Part shown: piece by piece, positions 51,409-60,180 of the stretch | Layout: each line of letters starts with the position of its first letter | Position numbering within the stretch: position 1 is the stretch's first letter | Assembly: GCF_039602135.1 (NCBI RefSeq) | Contig: NZ_CP125942.1 | Location: 2,914,001 to 2,978,000 of the forward strand | Direction: 5' to 3' | DNA: 64,000 nucleotides | Source: Glutamicibacter sp. B1 | GTDB lineage: Bacteria > Actinomycetota > Actinomycetes > Actinomycetales > Micrococcaceae | Notes under the pieces: model-generated | Database searches by the model: none | Told to the model about the DNA's origin: nothing | The model's input: the letters and a program-made list of their open reading frames with translations, nothing else | Made by a program: the position numbers and the translations under genes

Positions 51409-54400
51409 CTATTCCATCAAGGCCAAGAAGTCATCTGCGCTCAGGGCTGCTTGCTGCCCTGCCTGCCCCTCGGCACCTAGAACATCATGGAACAGTTGCG
51501 TCTTCTTTGCTTGCAGTGCCAAGACCTTTGATTCAATGGTGTCCTTGGCAACCAAGCGGTAAACATACACAGGGTTCTGCTGACCAATGCGGTGTGCTCG
51601 GTCAATAGCTTGGGCCTCGGCTGCGGGATTCCACCACGGGTCCAACAAGATGCAGTAGTCAGCAGCCGTGAGGTTGATACCAAAACCACCAGACTTCAGT
51701 GAGATGAAGAAGATCGGGAAGTCACCATCGGTGAACCCGTCAATCAGTTCCTTTCGTTTAGGGGAGCTTGTTGATCCATCAAGATACCCATGATCGATTC
51801 CTAGTTCTTGGGCCACAGCTTTCGCCTTAGTCAGGAAGCTAGTGAACTGACTGAATACCAAGACCTTGTGGCCTTCAGACACGGCATCGCTCATAAGTTC
51901 GCGCAGCAATTCCAGCTTGGCGCTGGCGCCCTCACCTTCACCGACCAATGAGGGATCTAGAGCTAGCTGACGTAGCAACGTGAGAGACTGCAGGATCTTG
52001 AACCGGTTGGAATCAACATCATCAACCAACCCCAGGACTTCTTGGCGCACTCGTTGGAAACGGCGGTCATATGCTTTGCGATGGCTTGGTTCCAGCTCCA
52101 CTTCCAGAATCTGTTCCGTCTTGGCAGGGAGTTCAGGGACCACTTGTTCCTTGGTACGGCGAAGGACAAAAGGACGCAAACGGCTCTTGAGCCGATCCAG
52201 CCGTTCCTTATCCCCATCGGAAATCTGCTTCTGGTAGTTGTCCTTGAACGCGTTGTGGCCACCTAGGAGACCTGGAGCTGCCAGGGAAACTAGGGCCCAC
52301 AGCTCCATCAGGTTGTTCTCCATCGGAGTACCAGTCACAACAAACTTGCACGGAACGGGTAGCTGTCGGGCTTGTTTGTATCCCTTGGAAGTATGGTTCT
52401 TCAGTTGTTGGGCTTCATCCATGATCAGTACTGAGAAGCCGGCAGCTTCAAACTCTTCATAGGACAGGCGGAAGATTGCATAGCTGGTAACGATCAGCTG
52501 GGCATCACCCAACTGCTCTGCAACGCTCTGCCCAGACTTCTTTGAGGTGGAGGTTATCCCACGCGTTTTGAGTTGTGGCGCGAAGCGGTGTGCCTCATTA
52601 ATCCAGTTCCCGACCACGGAGGTCGGTGCCAGCACGAGGAATTTCTGATCCGGGTTCTCTATACGAGCCTGTTCAAGGCAAGCCAACAGCTGGACGGTTT
52701 TTCCTAGGCCCATGTCGTCTGCCAACACGCCACCCAACGAGTGGGTTCTCAAGAAGTTCAGCCATGCCACTCCCTGTTCTTGATAGGGACGCAGACTGGC
52801 TCTAAAACTCTCTGGTAGCTCTACCTTTTGGAGCTCTTCACCACTGGAAAGTTCATTCATGTTCTGTAACCACTGGCTATGTTGAGCCTCGATAATGCCC
52901 AGGTCCAGTAGCTCCTGCCACCAGTCAATGCTCAACTTGTGAACTCGAATGGTATTGCCTTCGACCTTGCCTAGTTCGCCGGCTTCGTCGATCAGCTGTC
53001 GCAGTTGCGCGAAATCTTCGCTAGCGATGGGAATGACGGTCATGTCATCAAGGATGAGATAGTCCAGATGCAAAGTTAGCGCAGAAAGTAGCAGCGCAAA
53101 TGGCACCTTAATATCATCGATCGTGACCTCGACCGTTAGGTCAAACCAGTCTCCGGTATTTTCGCCAGCTTCAATGTTCACCGTGGCCGGAGCATCAATG
53201 AGCCGATACTCGGGCAAGTCATTGTTGGCTTCGATCAGGATGTCTGGATGTTCTTCTAAAAAGGGCAGGGTGTACAGCATGAAGTCGATGGACTCGTCGA
53301 TGGACAGTTTCCGATCTTCATAGATCCCACGAGAGTTGATGGGTCCTAGCGAAGAGTCGTCGCCTAGTTTGTCATTGATCGAGTCGATGATTTCTTTTTC
53401 AACGCTTCGCTGCCTGCTCGCTTTAGCTGGGTACTTCCAGGTGTAGTGCAGGCTCACCGACTCCGCATTGCTCGATACTCGCAGTCGAAGTGCCGGGCGG
53501 GGTGCTGCAGGAATATCGTAAGAAACATCGGCACTTTTTAGTGGTGCCAACTGTCGCATGCGTTCCAGATGGGACTCTTCAAAACGTCCCACATCTGAAG
53601 ATGGAATGAACTGCACGCCGGAGGCCATGAAGGTGGCGAGTTCAGGTGAAACTGGTTCGGCAAATTCTGCCAGTCCCCAATCCTTGGACTTGTCCAAGGC
53701 CCTGACCGAGTATGCAAGGAGAGTCGGTGGATTGCCAATGGGCAGCAAGTGCGTATGCTCCGGCTCAGGTCCCTTAAGGATCCCTTCAACGGTTAGACCA
53801 TTTTCACCACGACGCATGTCCAAGTATGCGTGAGCCTGGGCCTCGCTAAAGGTCACTGCTACTTTGCCTGACGTCAGACCATTGATGATCTCAACCCCAG
53901 CTGCGCGTAGCTCAGCAAATGCGTCTAATAGGTCTTTGCCGGGCAGTTCCATCAGGGAGACCCAGTCTGTGGCATCCCACACGTGGCCGAATTTCTGCTT
54001 TTGAGCTTGCTCTCGCAGTCGATTCAATTCCATAACAGCACGGCGCTGTGCACGAGGAAAGCGTTCGTCAAAAGCTACAGATTTCCAGCTGACTCCTGAC
54101 TGCACCCAAGGGCTCTTGGCACCGCGTTTAGCAGGCCGAGCTTGAAGGGTCAGCAAGTCATCACTGCCATAACGAGGGGTACTGATGAATTTCAGGATCA
54201 AGCCCAGCGGTTCCTCGACGATCTCCTCTTCGTCTTGCTCCACCGGTAATAGTCGATTGAGGTTGCGCTCCCATTGGGGTATGGCGTTACGCCGCCAAGC
54301 GAATGGGTCAGCTTCACTTTCTGAAATGATCAATGGGTCATATTCGTCATTGACGATCTCTAAAAGTAGCGCGGCAATATCGGAGCAGGAACGCTGGCCC

Positions 54401-54633
54401 GGGTGGCCATCACAATATCCATCGAATTCGATGCTATCGCTAACAAGGCGAAAGGATGCCAACACTTCGCGGCCCACGACGACACCAGTGACGCGTACAC
54501 TTCTGCCTTCGTGATAACGGTAGACATCGTGGACTAGGCCTGCTTTGTAGTACATCTGCCCTGCACGAAGTTCGTCGTCGGTCACCAGTAAATCCAGTGA
54601 TTCGTAGTCGAGTTGGAATTCCAAGTTCGCCAT
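51409..54633 (-). CDS. SNF2-family DEAD/DEAH-type helicase with degenerate SWIM finger
   Basis: A 1074-residue DNA-dependent ATPase. Residues 74-90 hold a SWIM-like zinc finger (YCDGHPGQRSCSDIA) that lacks the final His. A long middle region is followed by the SNF2 ATPase core: motif I DDMGLGKT about residues 639-646, motif II DEAQ about 736, and motif VI QAIDRAHRIGQ near the C-terminus. Such proteins remodel DNA-bound complexes or aid repair; the length and SWIM domain are typical of actinobacterial members. It stands alone. Confidence 0.9.
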   Translation of the reverse strand: MANLEFQLDYESLDLLVTDDELRAGQMYYKAGLVHDVYRYHEGRSVRVTGVVVGREVLASFRLVSDSIEFDGYCDGHPGQRSCSDIAALLLEIVNDEYDPLIISESEADPFAWRRNAIPQWERNLNRLLPVEQDEEEIVEEPLGLILKFISTPRYGSDDLLTLQARPAKRGAKSPWVQSGVSWKSVAFDERFPRAQRRAVMELNRLREQAQKQKFGHVWDATDWVSLMELPGKDLLDAFAELRAAGVEIINGLTSGKVAVTFSEAQAHAYLDMRRGENGLTVEGILKGPEPEHTHLLPIGNPPTLLAYSVRALDKSKDWGLAEFAEPVSPELATFMASGVQFIPSSDVGRFEESHLERMRQLAPLKSADVSYDIPAAPRPALRLRVSSNAESVSLHYTWKYPAKASRQRSVEKEIIDSINDKLGDDSSLGPINSRGIYEDRKLSIDESIDFMLYTLPFLEEHPDILIEANNDLPEYRLIDAPATVNIEAGENTGDWFDLTVEVTIDDIKVPFALLLSALTLHLDYLILDDMTVIPIASEDFAQLRQLIDEAGELGKVEGNTIRVHKLSIDWWQELLDLGIIEAQHSQWLQNMNELSSGEELQKVELPESFRASLRPYQEQGVAWLNFLRTHSLGGVLADDMGLGKTVQLLACLEQARIENPDQKFLVLAPTSVVGNWINEAHRFAPQLKTRGITSTSKKSGQSVAEQLGDAQLIVTSYAIFRLSYEEFEAAGFSVLIMDEAQQLKNHTSKGYKQARQLPVPCKFVVTGTPMENNLMELWALVSLAAPGLLGGHNAFKDNYQKQISDGDKERLDRLKSRLRPFVLRRTKEQVVPELPAKTEQILEVELEPSHRKAYDRRFQRVRQEVLGLVDDVDSNRFKILQSLTLLRQLALDPSLVGEGEGASAKLELLRELMSDAVSEGHKVLVFSQFTSFLTKAKAVAQELGIDHGYLDGSTSSPKRKELIDGFTDGDFPIFFISLKSGGFGINLTAADYCILLDPWWNPAAEAQAIDRAHRIGQQNPVYVYRLVAKDTIESKVLALQAKKTQLFHDVLGAEGQAGQQAALSADDFLALME

Positions 54634-54761
54634 CCATAGGTAGTGCGTTTCAGCAGATTGCTACCCTCCATCCTATCGACGGGCAGAGACAGGACGGGCA
54701 TGACGAAACGTTAAGTGGATACTTTACTGAGCGTGGTTTCGACAGCTAGAAAGGAAGTACT

Positions 54762-54847
54762 GAATCACGAGTTCCGCTCATAACAGCCCTGGCTGAGTGG
54801 ACGGCAACCCTCTAGGCCATTGTGCGGGGTGCCCCAGGTGAAGATTC
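54762..54847 (+). ncRNA. SAM-IV riboswitch
   Basis: The conserved core is present in order: P1 GAATC...GATTC, CACGAG, P2 CCGCTCA/TGAGTGG with inner CAGCC/GGCTG, the CGGCAACCCTC strand, and GCGGGGTGCCCCAGGTGAAG. This is the actinobacterial SAM-IV consensus as I know it. It lies about 65 nt before the OsmC-family gene and on the same strand, so that gene should respond to S-adenosylmethionine. Confidence 0.9.
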
Positions 54848-54848
54848 G

Positions 54849-54912
54849 ACGCTTCTTGAAATCCAAGAGCGTAAACGATGGCGCCCCTGCGCCAGAAAGG
54901 GGATAACTCCCC
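54849..54912 (+). promoter_or_regulatory. Expression platform of the SAM-IV riboswitch
   Basis: After the aptamer come a bulged hairpin ACGCTTCTTG/CAAGAGCGT, a short GGCGC/GCGCC stem, and AAAGGGG-ATAACT-CCCC directly before ATG 54913. The last stem would hide the GGGG ribosome site, so translational control is likely. Confidence 0.6.
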
Positions 54913-55464
54913 ATGCCTAACGCAACCACCACTCTTTCCGTCGCCGAAGACCGTGCACAGCGCCTGCAAGAAGCAGGGGCCGGGTGGGGCGAACGAATTT
55001 CGGCTGCACCGCACAGCGCTCAATTGACCTTCAGCGTTCAGGGCGAAGGTTTTGATTCTGTAGCCACGAACATCCGAGCCGGCAAGCACACCTTCAGTGT
55101 CGATGAACCAGCAGCACTCGGCGGTAGCGACGTCGCAGCCAGCCCTGTCGAGTATGCGCTGGCGGCACTGGTCTCTTGCCAAGTCGTGGTTTACCGGCTC
55201 TATGCTCAGAACCTAGGTATCCAGGTAGACGATGTACAGATCACCGCCGACGGGCAGCTTGATGTTCGCGGGCTCTTCGGCATTGATACCTCGATCCGCC
55301 CTGGCTTCTCCTCGATAGATCTCAAGGTGCAGATCGCCGGGCCAGAATCTGCCGAACGCTACGAAGAACTGCGCCAAGCCGTGGATGCTCACTGCCCGGT
55401 GCTTGATCTCTTCGCCAATCCGGTCCCAGTGACCACTTCGGTGCAGGTTACCGAAGCTAACTAG
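54913..55464 (+). CDS. OsmC-family peroxidase-like protein under SAM control
   Basis: A 183-residue OsmC/Ohr-fold protein. The two redox cysteines lie in ALVSCQVVV and DAHCPVLD, and SPVEYALAALVS is the family helix. OsmC proteins reduce organic hydroperoxides or, in some subgroups, act in sulfur chemistry. The SAM-IV riboswitch ties it to methionine/sulfur supply, suggesting a role with sulfur compounds rather than general peroxide stress. That functional link is an inference. Confidence 0.87.
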   Translation: MPNATTTLSVAEDRAQRLQEAGAGWGERISAAPHSAQLTFSVQGEGFDSVATNIRAGKHTFSVDEPAALGGSDVAASPVEYALAALVSCQVVVYRLYAQNLGIQVDDVQITADGQLDVRGLFGIDTSIRPGFSSIDLKVQIAGPESAERYEELRQAVDAHCPVLDLFANPVPVTTSVQVTEAN

Positions 55465-55478
55465 CCTGGCCTAAGTCA

Positions 55479-55524
55479 AAAACGCGGGGGTGGTCTTCCA
55501 AATGGAAGGCCACCCCCGCGTTTT
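55479..55524. terminator. Bidirectional intrinsic terminator
   Basis: Arms 55479-55499 and 55504-55524 (core AAAACGCGGGGGTGG and CCACCCCCGCGTTTT) pair over 21 positions with one T-G pair, flanked by A-run on the left and T-run on the right. It ends both the osmC-type and the converging idnD-type transcripts. Confidence 0.93.
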
Positions 55525-55537
55525 AACTAGCTCAGGT

Positions 55538-56593
55538 CTACTTGTCTAGGAAGTTCAGCAGAACCTTACCCGAGCTTGAGGAATCCTTGGCCGTTTCAAA
55601 CGCCTCAAGACCGTCAGCCACCGGGAACTCATGGGTGACCGCAGCGGAGATCTGCAAGGAACCATCGGCGAGAGCCGCAAGTACCTCATCGATTTCATCG
55701 TTGAAGCGGAAGGAACCAACCAGTTCCAGTTCACGGGTAATCGCCAAAGAGATCAAAGCTGGCTGTTCACCGGTTGGTAGCAGGCCAACCATGACGACGC
55801 GTCCACCACGCACAGCACCGCGTACTGCTGAGGCCAAGCCGCGGTAGTTACCGCTGGCCTCAATCACCACGTCTGCACGCACCTGCGAAATGGCCTCCAG
55901 GTCATCGGCACGCAAAGTGGACGTGGCACCGAGCTGAGTTGCGATCTCCAGTGGCTTCTCGTGCATATCTACTGCAACAATTTCACTGGCTCCAGCACGC
56001 TTGAGCACCGCGATAGCCAACGCACCAATTGGGCCGGCACCAATCACCAAGGCCTTCTTGCCAGCAACATCCCCGGCGCGCGACACCGCATGCCAGGCTA
56101 CTGCCGCTGGTTCCGCCAAAGCTGCATCACGCAATGACAGGCCCTCAGGAAGTTCGCGCAGCATTCGAGCTGGCAGATTCACTTCGTGGGCAAAAGCTCC
56201 CTCGGTGTGCGGGTAACGGGCCGCCGAGCCGAGGTAGGTGCATCCAGGCGAGAGGTTTGGGCGCTCTGATGGGTATGGCTCGCCGGTTTCCCCAGGGGTG
56301 GCCGGGTGTACGGCAACCTTGGTTCCGGCTGCTGGGCCGGTGCCATCGGCTGCTGCCTGAAGCACGGTGCCGACGATCTCATGGCCGAGGATCATCGGGG
56401 CTTTGAGAATTGATTCGCCGGCAGCCCCATGGCTCCAGTAGTGCAGGTCGGATCCGCAAATACCGCCATAGGCAATGGCGATGCGGGCTTCATCGGCAGC
56501 CGGTGCAGCCAAGTCGATCGGCTCAATGCGTAGGTCACCAGCGGCGTGAGCGACAACGGCTACGGTGCTGGTGGCTAAGGTATTAGACGACAA
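55538..56593 (-). CDS. Zinc-dependent alcohol dehydrogenase, L-idonate 5-dehydrogenase type
   Basis: A 351-residue medium-chain dehydrogenase that probably oxidises L-idonate to 5-ketogluconate. Catalytic zinc ligands lie in GGICGSDLHYWSHG and LGHEIVG; the NAD(P) motif is VIGAGPIGALAIAV. The usual four-Cys structural-zinc lobe is absent (RPNLSPGCTYLGSA), as in IdnD-like enzymes. The start is TTG 56593 with GGAGG 8 nt before it, and it overlaps the end of the SDR gene by 11 nt. Function rests on pairing with that gene. Confidence 0.78.
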   Translation of the reverse strand: MSSNTLATSTVAVVAHAAGDLRIEPIDLAAPAADEARIAIAYGGICGSDLHYWSHGAAGESILKAPMILGHEIVGTVLQAAADGTGPAAGTKVAVHPATPGETGEPYPSERPNLSPGCTYLGSAARYPHTEGAFAHEVNLPARMLRELPEGLSLRDAALAEPAAVAWHAVSRAGDVAGKKALVIGAGPIGALAIAVLKRAGASEIVAVDMHEKPLEIATQLGATSTLRADDLEAISQVRADVVIEASGNYRGLASAVRGAVRGGRVVMVGLLPTGEQPALISLAITRELELVGSFRFNDEIDEVLAALADGSLQISAAVTHEFPVADGLEAFETAKDSSSSGKVLLNFLDK

Positions 56594-57353
56594 CGCTCAT
56601 GCCTCCGTCGATGAAAATGGTTTGACCGTTGACGTAGTTAGAACCATCCGAAGCCAGCCATACTGCTGGTCCAGCCAGATCTTCCACGGTGCCCCAACGA
56701 GCAGCTGGGGTACGTCCAAGAATCCACGAGTTGAACTTCTCATCGTCCACCAGGTTCTGGGTCATTTCGGTGTGGATGTAGCCCGGCGCGATGCCGTTAA
56801 TCTGCAGGCCTGAAGCTGCCCATTCGGCGGTCATGGCGCGGGTGAGGTTGCGCAGGCCGCCCTTGGCTGCAGTGTAGGCAGAAATGGTTGGGCGAGCCAG
56901 ATCGGTTTGTACCGAGCAGATGTTGATGATCTTGCCTTCGCCGCGTTCAACCATGCCACGGGCGACTTCGCGACCCACCAAGAAGGCACTGGTCAGGTTC
57001 GTATCGATAACTCGCTGCCAGTCAGCAACTTCTAGATCGAGCATCGGAACACGGTGCTGGATTCCTGCGTTGTTGATCAGGATGCGGATGGAACCGATGT
57101 TCTTTTCAATGGCGGCGATGTTCTCACGAACTGCGGCGTCATCGGTGACGTCAAAGCAGACGCTGTGGACTCGGTCAGCGCCGTAGCGGGTGCTGAAGTC
57201 GGCGGCGGTTTCGGCTAGTCGTTGCTCGTCGCGGCCATGCAAGATGATGGTGGCGCCAGCGTCGGCCAGGGCACCGGCAAGTTCGCGGCCAATGCCGCGG
57301 GATGAGCCCGTTACTAGGGCTAGTCGTCCGGTTAGGTCAAATAGTTGACTCAT
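56583..57353 (-). CDS. SDR oxidoreductase, gluconate 5-dehydrogenase type
   Basis: A 256-residue short-chain dehydrogenase that probably reduces 5-ketogluconate to gluconate. The cofactor motif is GSSRGIGREL, the NAG motif INNAGIQHR, the catalytic Ser lies in ICSVQ and Tyr/Lys in SAYTAAKGG; the end ASDGSNYVNGQTIFIDGG is the classical SDR tail. With the following idonate dehydrogenase it completes the L-idonate to D-gluconate route. Two palindromes lie upstream. Confidence 0.8.
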   Translation of the reverse strand: MSQLFDLTGRLALVTGSSRGIGRELAGALADAGATIILHGRDEQRLAETAADFSTRYGADRVHSVCFDVTDDAAVRENIAAIEKNIGSIRILINNAGIQHRVPMLDLEVADWQRVIDTNLTSAFLVGREVARGMVERGEGKIINICSVQTDLARPTISAYTAAKGGLRNLTRAMTAEWAASGLQINGIAPGYIHTEMTQNLVDDEKFNSWILGRTPAARWGTVEDLAGPAVWLASDGSNYVNGQTIFIDGGMSVVV

Positions 57354-57372
57354 GAATTCCCTCGCATGAAGT

Positions 57373-57389
57373 GTCGATGGTACATCGAC
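57373..57389. promoter_or_regulatory. Operator-like palindrome upstream of the idonate operon
   Basis: GTCGATG-GTA-CATCGAC, perfect 7-bp arms, 20 bp before the SDR start codon on the minus strand. Confidence 0.5.
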
Positions 57390-57399
57390 GGGAACTCAT

Positions 57400-57417
57400 C
57401 GCTGGGGTAACCCAGCG
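57400..57417. promoter_or_regulatory. Second palindrome upstream of the idonate operon
   Basis: CGCTGGG-GTAA-CCCAGCG, perfect 7-bp arms with a 4-bp spacer, about 10 bp beyond the first one. Confidence 0.5.
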
Positions 57418-57574
57418 CGTACATCCGAAAAGTAGCCCCGTCGCTCTCTCAAAACATATCAGACTTATGATGCGCGTAACACCTAAAAGTCGGATTTATG
57501 AACCTGTGAAATATAGTGCTCTCTGCTATTAGGTCAGCAAAAAGCATCGAGAAAAGAGCCATTAATGTCAGAAA

Positions 57575-57597
57575 CCCGGGGCCGCAATGGCCCCGGG
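57575..57597 (-). terminator. Terminator of the GH3 operon
   Basis: CCCGGGGCC-GCAAT-GGCCCCGGG, 9-bp GC-only stem 16 nt after the GH3 stop, followed on the minus strand by TTTCTG. Confidence 0.78.
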
Positions 57598-57612
57598 CAT
57601 CATCGAAAAACG

Positions 57613-59415
57613 CTACCAGCTCAGTCCATGCCCGAAGCGGTACACCGGGTCTTCGGTATCGAAGGGCACGTCCTCCCGCGCAGCGCGGACCGCCGCATCC
57701 GAGCGCGGAATATCAAAGGGCAGTTTGCCTGACACATTGGCGGCGCCGGTGGCCGCGTCCAGCAGCACCTCGTCCGACACCCCAAACGTCCCGAACAACG
57801 CCGCCAACGGCAGTTCGGTGAAGGGTGTCAGCACCGCCGCGCGCTCTAAGAACACATCAAGAACGGTCGGCACAATGGAGGCAATCTCGGTGATATGCAC
57901 GATGGTATCGGCCGAAAATTCCAGTGTTCCCTGGTGGAAGTGCGCTTCCATCGACCCTGGCGGAAGTACATCGTAGGGCGCATCAATGCGCAGGATCGCA
58001 GCGTCCGCCAGTCGCGGATCTTCAACCACCTCGCCGAACCGGGCCGCCACCTCTGGATCGATGCCCTCAACGTAGAGCTTCGGCCGGGCCGGCAATTGCA
58101 GCGGCGCTCCGGCCAGCGCGATGACGGAGGCAGCCTGCACCTTGCGGGCCAGCGCCAAGTTCTCTGCCGTCGCAACTACCTGACCGATCTGCTCTGCTGG
58201 CAGCACGCCACCAATCAGTCCACTCACGCTGATGTTCTCATTCGAGTCTTCGGCAGGTTCGCCGAGCAACCCATCAAGCAGACCCAGGCGCTGCTTATCA
58301 CGCAGCACCCGCGCCACCGATAGATCCAAACGTTCCTCGGTGACCAGCCCACGCTCCACCGCCTGCAGGATCAGCGACGGGTCATCTTCCCCGCCCAGCT
58401 GGTCGACCCCGGCGGCGAAGAGCATGCCGACACGTTCCACGGGCGGCACGTCGAGCATTCCCCACGCACGCACCGGCAGTTCAAGGCCGAGCTTCGGCAC
58501 GCGCATTCCGGTGACGATGTTGAAGTCGGTGACCACCACCCCGTCGAAGCCCATCTGTTCTCGTAACAGCTCGGTGATGATGCCGTGCTGGAACGCGAAG
58601 CCAACCTCCTCAAAACCGGTACCCACAGGTGCGGCATACCCGGGCATCATCATGGCCACGCCTTCCCGAATCGCCGCGGCGAACGGTTCCAGGTGGCCGT
58701 CGAACCGGCCGCCGGGATACACGGTGTTGCTCCCCTTTTCGAAGTGCGAATCCCAGCCATCGCGCTGTGGTCCGCCGCCCGGGAAGTGCTTCGCCGTGGC
58801 AAGCACGCGATCCTGTGCGCCGCCGGATTGCAACCCGCGCACGAAGGCTGCAGTCATTTCGGCGGCCAGTTCGGGGCTTTCGCCAAAGGTCCCGGAGACC
58901 CGCGCCCACCGCGGTTCGGTGGCCAGGTCTGCCATGGGATGCACCGCAATGTGGATGCCTACGGCCCGCAACTCGCGGGCCATCATGCGCGCGGTGTCCT
59001 CCACCAAGTCGGGGTCGGCCGTCGCAGCCAGGCCGATCGGTTCGGTGATTTCACTGAACCCTGCCCCGGACTGGCTGACCTGCGCGTTGCGCGCCCGGCC
59101 ATGGGTAGGGTCGGCACCGACCGAGACCGGGATGCCCAGCCGGGTCTGCGCCGCCAGATCCTGCAGCGCGACGTTCCATTGAGCCAGTGCGCGCACGCTG
59201 GGGGTATTCATCAGGCCGACGTGGCCGATCATGCGTTCAACGATCAACTCGCGTGTCGGGGTGAATCCCCACGGGGACTGATCCTCCCGGCCTTCCCAGA
59301 CACTCCCGTCGGGGTTCAGCATGATCCGTGCGGCGAGCAGGGCGCCGGCCTTTTCGGCCAGGGTCATGCGCTGTACGAGGTGTTCAATGGTTTCTACATT
59401 GGTACTTGTCTTCAT
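57613..59415 (-). CDS. Glycoside hydrolase family 3 protein
   Basis: A 600-residue GH3 enzyme, probably a beta-glucosidase or related exo-glycosidase. LGIPVSVGADPTHG, ATAKHFPGGGPQRDG and the nucleophile region GFDGVVVTDFNIVTGM (catalytic Asp) are visible in the N-terminal barrel; the C-terminal sandwich domain follows. There is no signal peptide, so it acts in the cytoplasm on an imported glycoside. ATG 59415 is chosen because it lies 13 nt after the phosphatase stop. Last gene of a three-gene operon with MFS and phosphatase. By eye this stretch is GC-richer than its surroundings. Confidence 0.85.
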   Translation of the reverse strand: MKTSTNVETIEHLVQRMTLAEKAGALLAARIMLNPDGSVWEGREDQSPWGFTPTRELIVERMIGHVGLMNTPSVRALAQWNVALQDLAAQTRLGIPVSVGADPTHGRARNAQVSQSGAGFSEITEPIGLAATADPDLVEDTARMMARELRAVGIHIAVHPMADLATEPRWARVSGTFGESPELAAEMTAAFVRGLQSGGAQDRVLATAKHFPGGGPQRDGWDSHFEKGSNTVYPGGRFDGHLEPFAAAIREGVAMMMPGYAAPVGTGFEEVGFAFQHGIITELLREQMGFDGVVVTDFNIVTGMRVPKLGLELPVRAWGMLDVPPVERVGMLFAAGVDQLGGEDDPSLILQAVERGLVTEERLDLSVARVLRDKQRLGLLDGLLGEPAEDSNENISVSGLIGGVLPAEQIGQVVATAENLALARKVQAASVIALAGAPLQLPARPKLYVEGIDPEVAARFGEVVEDPRLADAAILRIDAPYDVLPPGSMEAHFHQGTLEFSADTIVHITEIASIVPTVLDVFLERAAVLTPFTELPLAALFGTFGVSDEVLLDAATGAANVSGKLPFDIPRSDAAVRAAREDVPFDTEDPVYRFGHGLSW

Positions 59416-59428
59416 GGTGTCGTTGTGT

Positions 59429-60169
59429 TTAGCTTTCCACCAGTCGTACAGCCAAGCGCTCCAGCTGGTCATCTAACAATCCGTGTCTCAGCAGATAGCC
59501 CTGGGCCGAGCCGAAGCCCTCGTAAACCCGATCCATGGCCGCGTCGAAAGCGTTTTGGGAGGTCCCGAAGATCAGCTCGCGGGCCGCTTCGGTGTCCGGG
59601 ATTTCCACACCGTGGGCGCGAGCCCCGGCAAGCATTCGCTCTGCCCAGGCACCGGCAAGATGCTGACTGGAGACAATGTAATCGGCTCGCACCTGATCTA
59701 GGTCGGCGCCAACGGCCAGTAGGGTGAGCGCGACGGCCAGTCCGGTCCGGTCCTTGCCCGCGGTGCAGTGGATCAGCACCCCGCCTTCGGCATCCGCGAC
59801 GGTGCCTGCAGCCCGGGCGAACGCCGCGCCGCTCTCGGTCACGAGCTGCTGATAGATGGTTTCAAGCGTTGGCAACTGCGTTACTGAAGTGGGCATCGCG
59901 CCGTCGAGCAACGGCAGGGCGACCAGGCGCGGGGTCAGTGAATCGGTAGCCAGGCCAGGAGCTCGCTGCACTTCTGCTTCGCTGCGCAGGTCGATGACCG
60001 TGCGGATACTTCCCGAGGCAAGGTCCTGTCGGCCAGTCGCACTCAGGTCGGAGACTGATTCCGAGCGGAAGAGTACCCCGGGACGGATCGTACCGTGTGC
60101 GGTGGTGATTCCGCCCAGGTCGCGGAAATTGACCAGGCCGTCGAGTGAAAGGGTGGTTGGATTATGCAT
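59429..60169 (-). CDS. Tyrosine-protein-phosphatase-like protein
   Basis: A 246-residue protein of the bacterial tyrosine/dual-specificity phosphatase family: N-terminal NFRDLGGI and GVLFRSESVSDLS, catalytic loop HCTAGKDRTGLA (Cys-X5-Arg). AAGGAACC precedes ATG 60169. It sits 11 nt after the MFS stop and 13 nt before the GH3 start, so all three are one transcript. Its part in glycoside use is unclear; it may dephosphorylate a sugar phosphate or a protein. Confidence 0.85.
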   Translation of the reverse strand: MHNPTTLSLDGLVNFRDLGGITTAHGTIRPGVLFRSESVSDLSATGRQDLASGSIRTVIDLRSEAEVQRAPGLATDSLTPRLVALPLLDGAMPTSVTQLPTLETIYQQLVTESGAAFARAAGTVADAEGGVLIHCTAGKDRTGLAVALTLLAVGADLDQVRADYIVSSQHLAGAWAERMLAGARAHGVEIPDTEAARELIFGTSQNAFDAAMDRVYEGFGSAQGYLLRHGLLDDQLERLAVRLVES

Positions 60170-60180
60170 GAGATGGTTCC

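Noticed and set aside
58232..59727. Two long + strand open frames (316 and 380 codons) opposite the GH3 gene
   Set aside because: They lie antisense to a clear GH3 protein, are rich in Arg, Pro, Ser and Gly as expected from GC-rich third positions, and match no domain.
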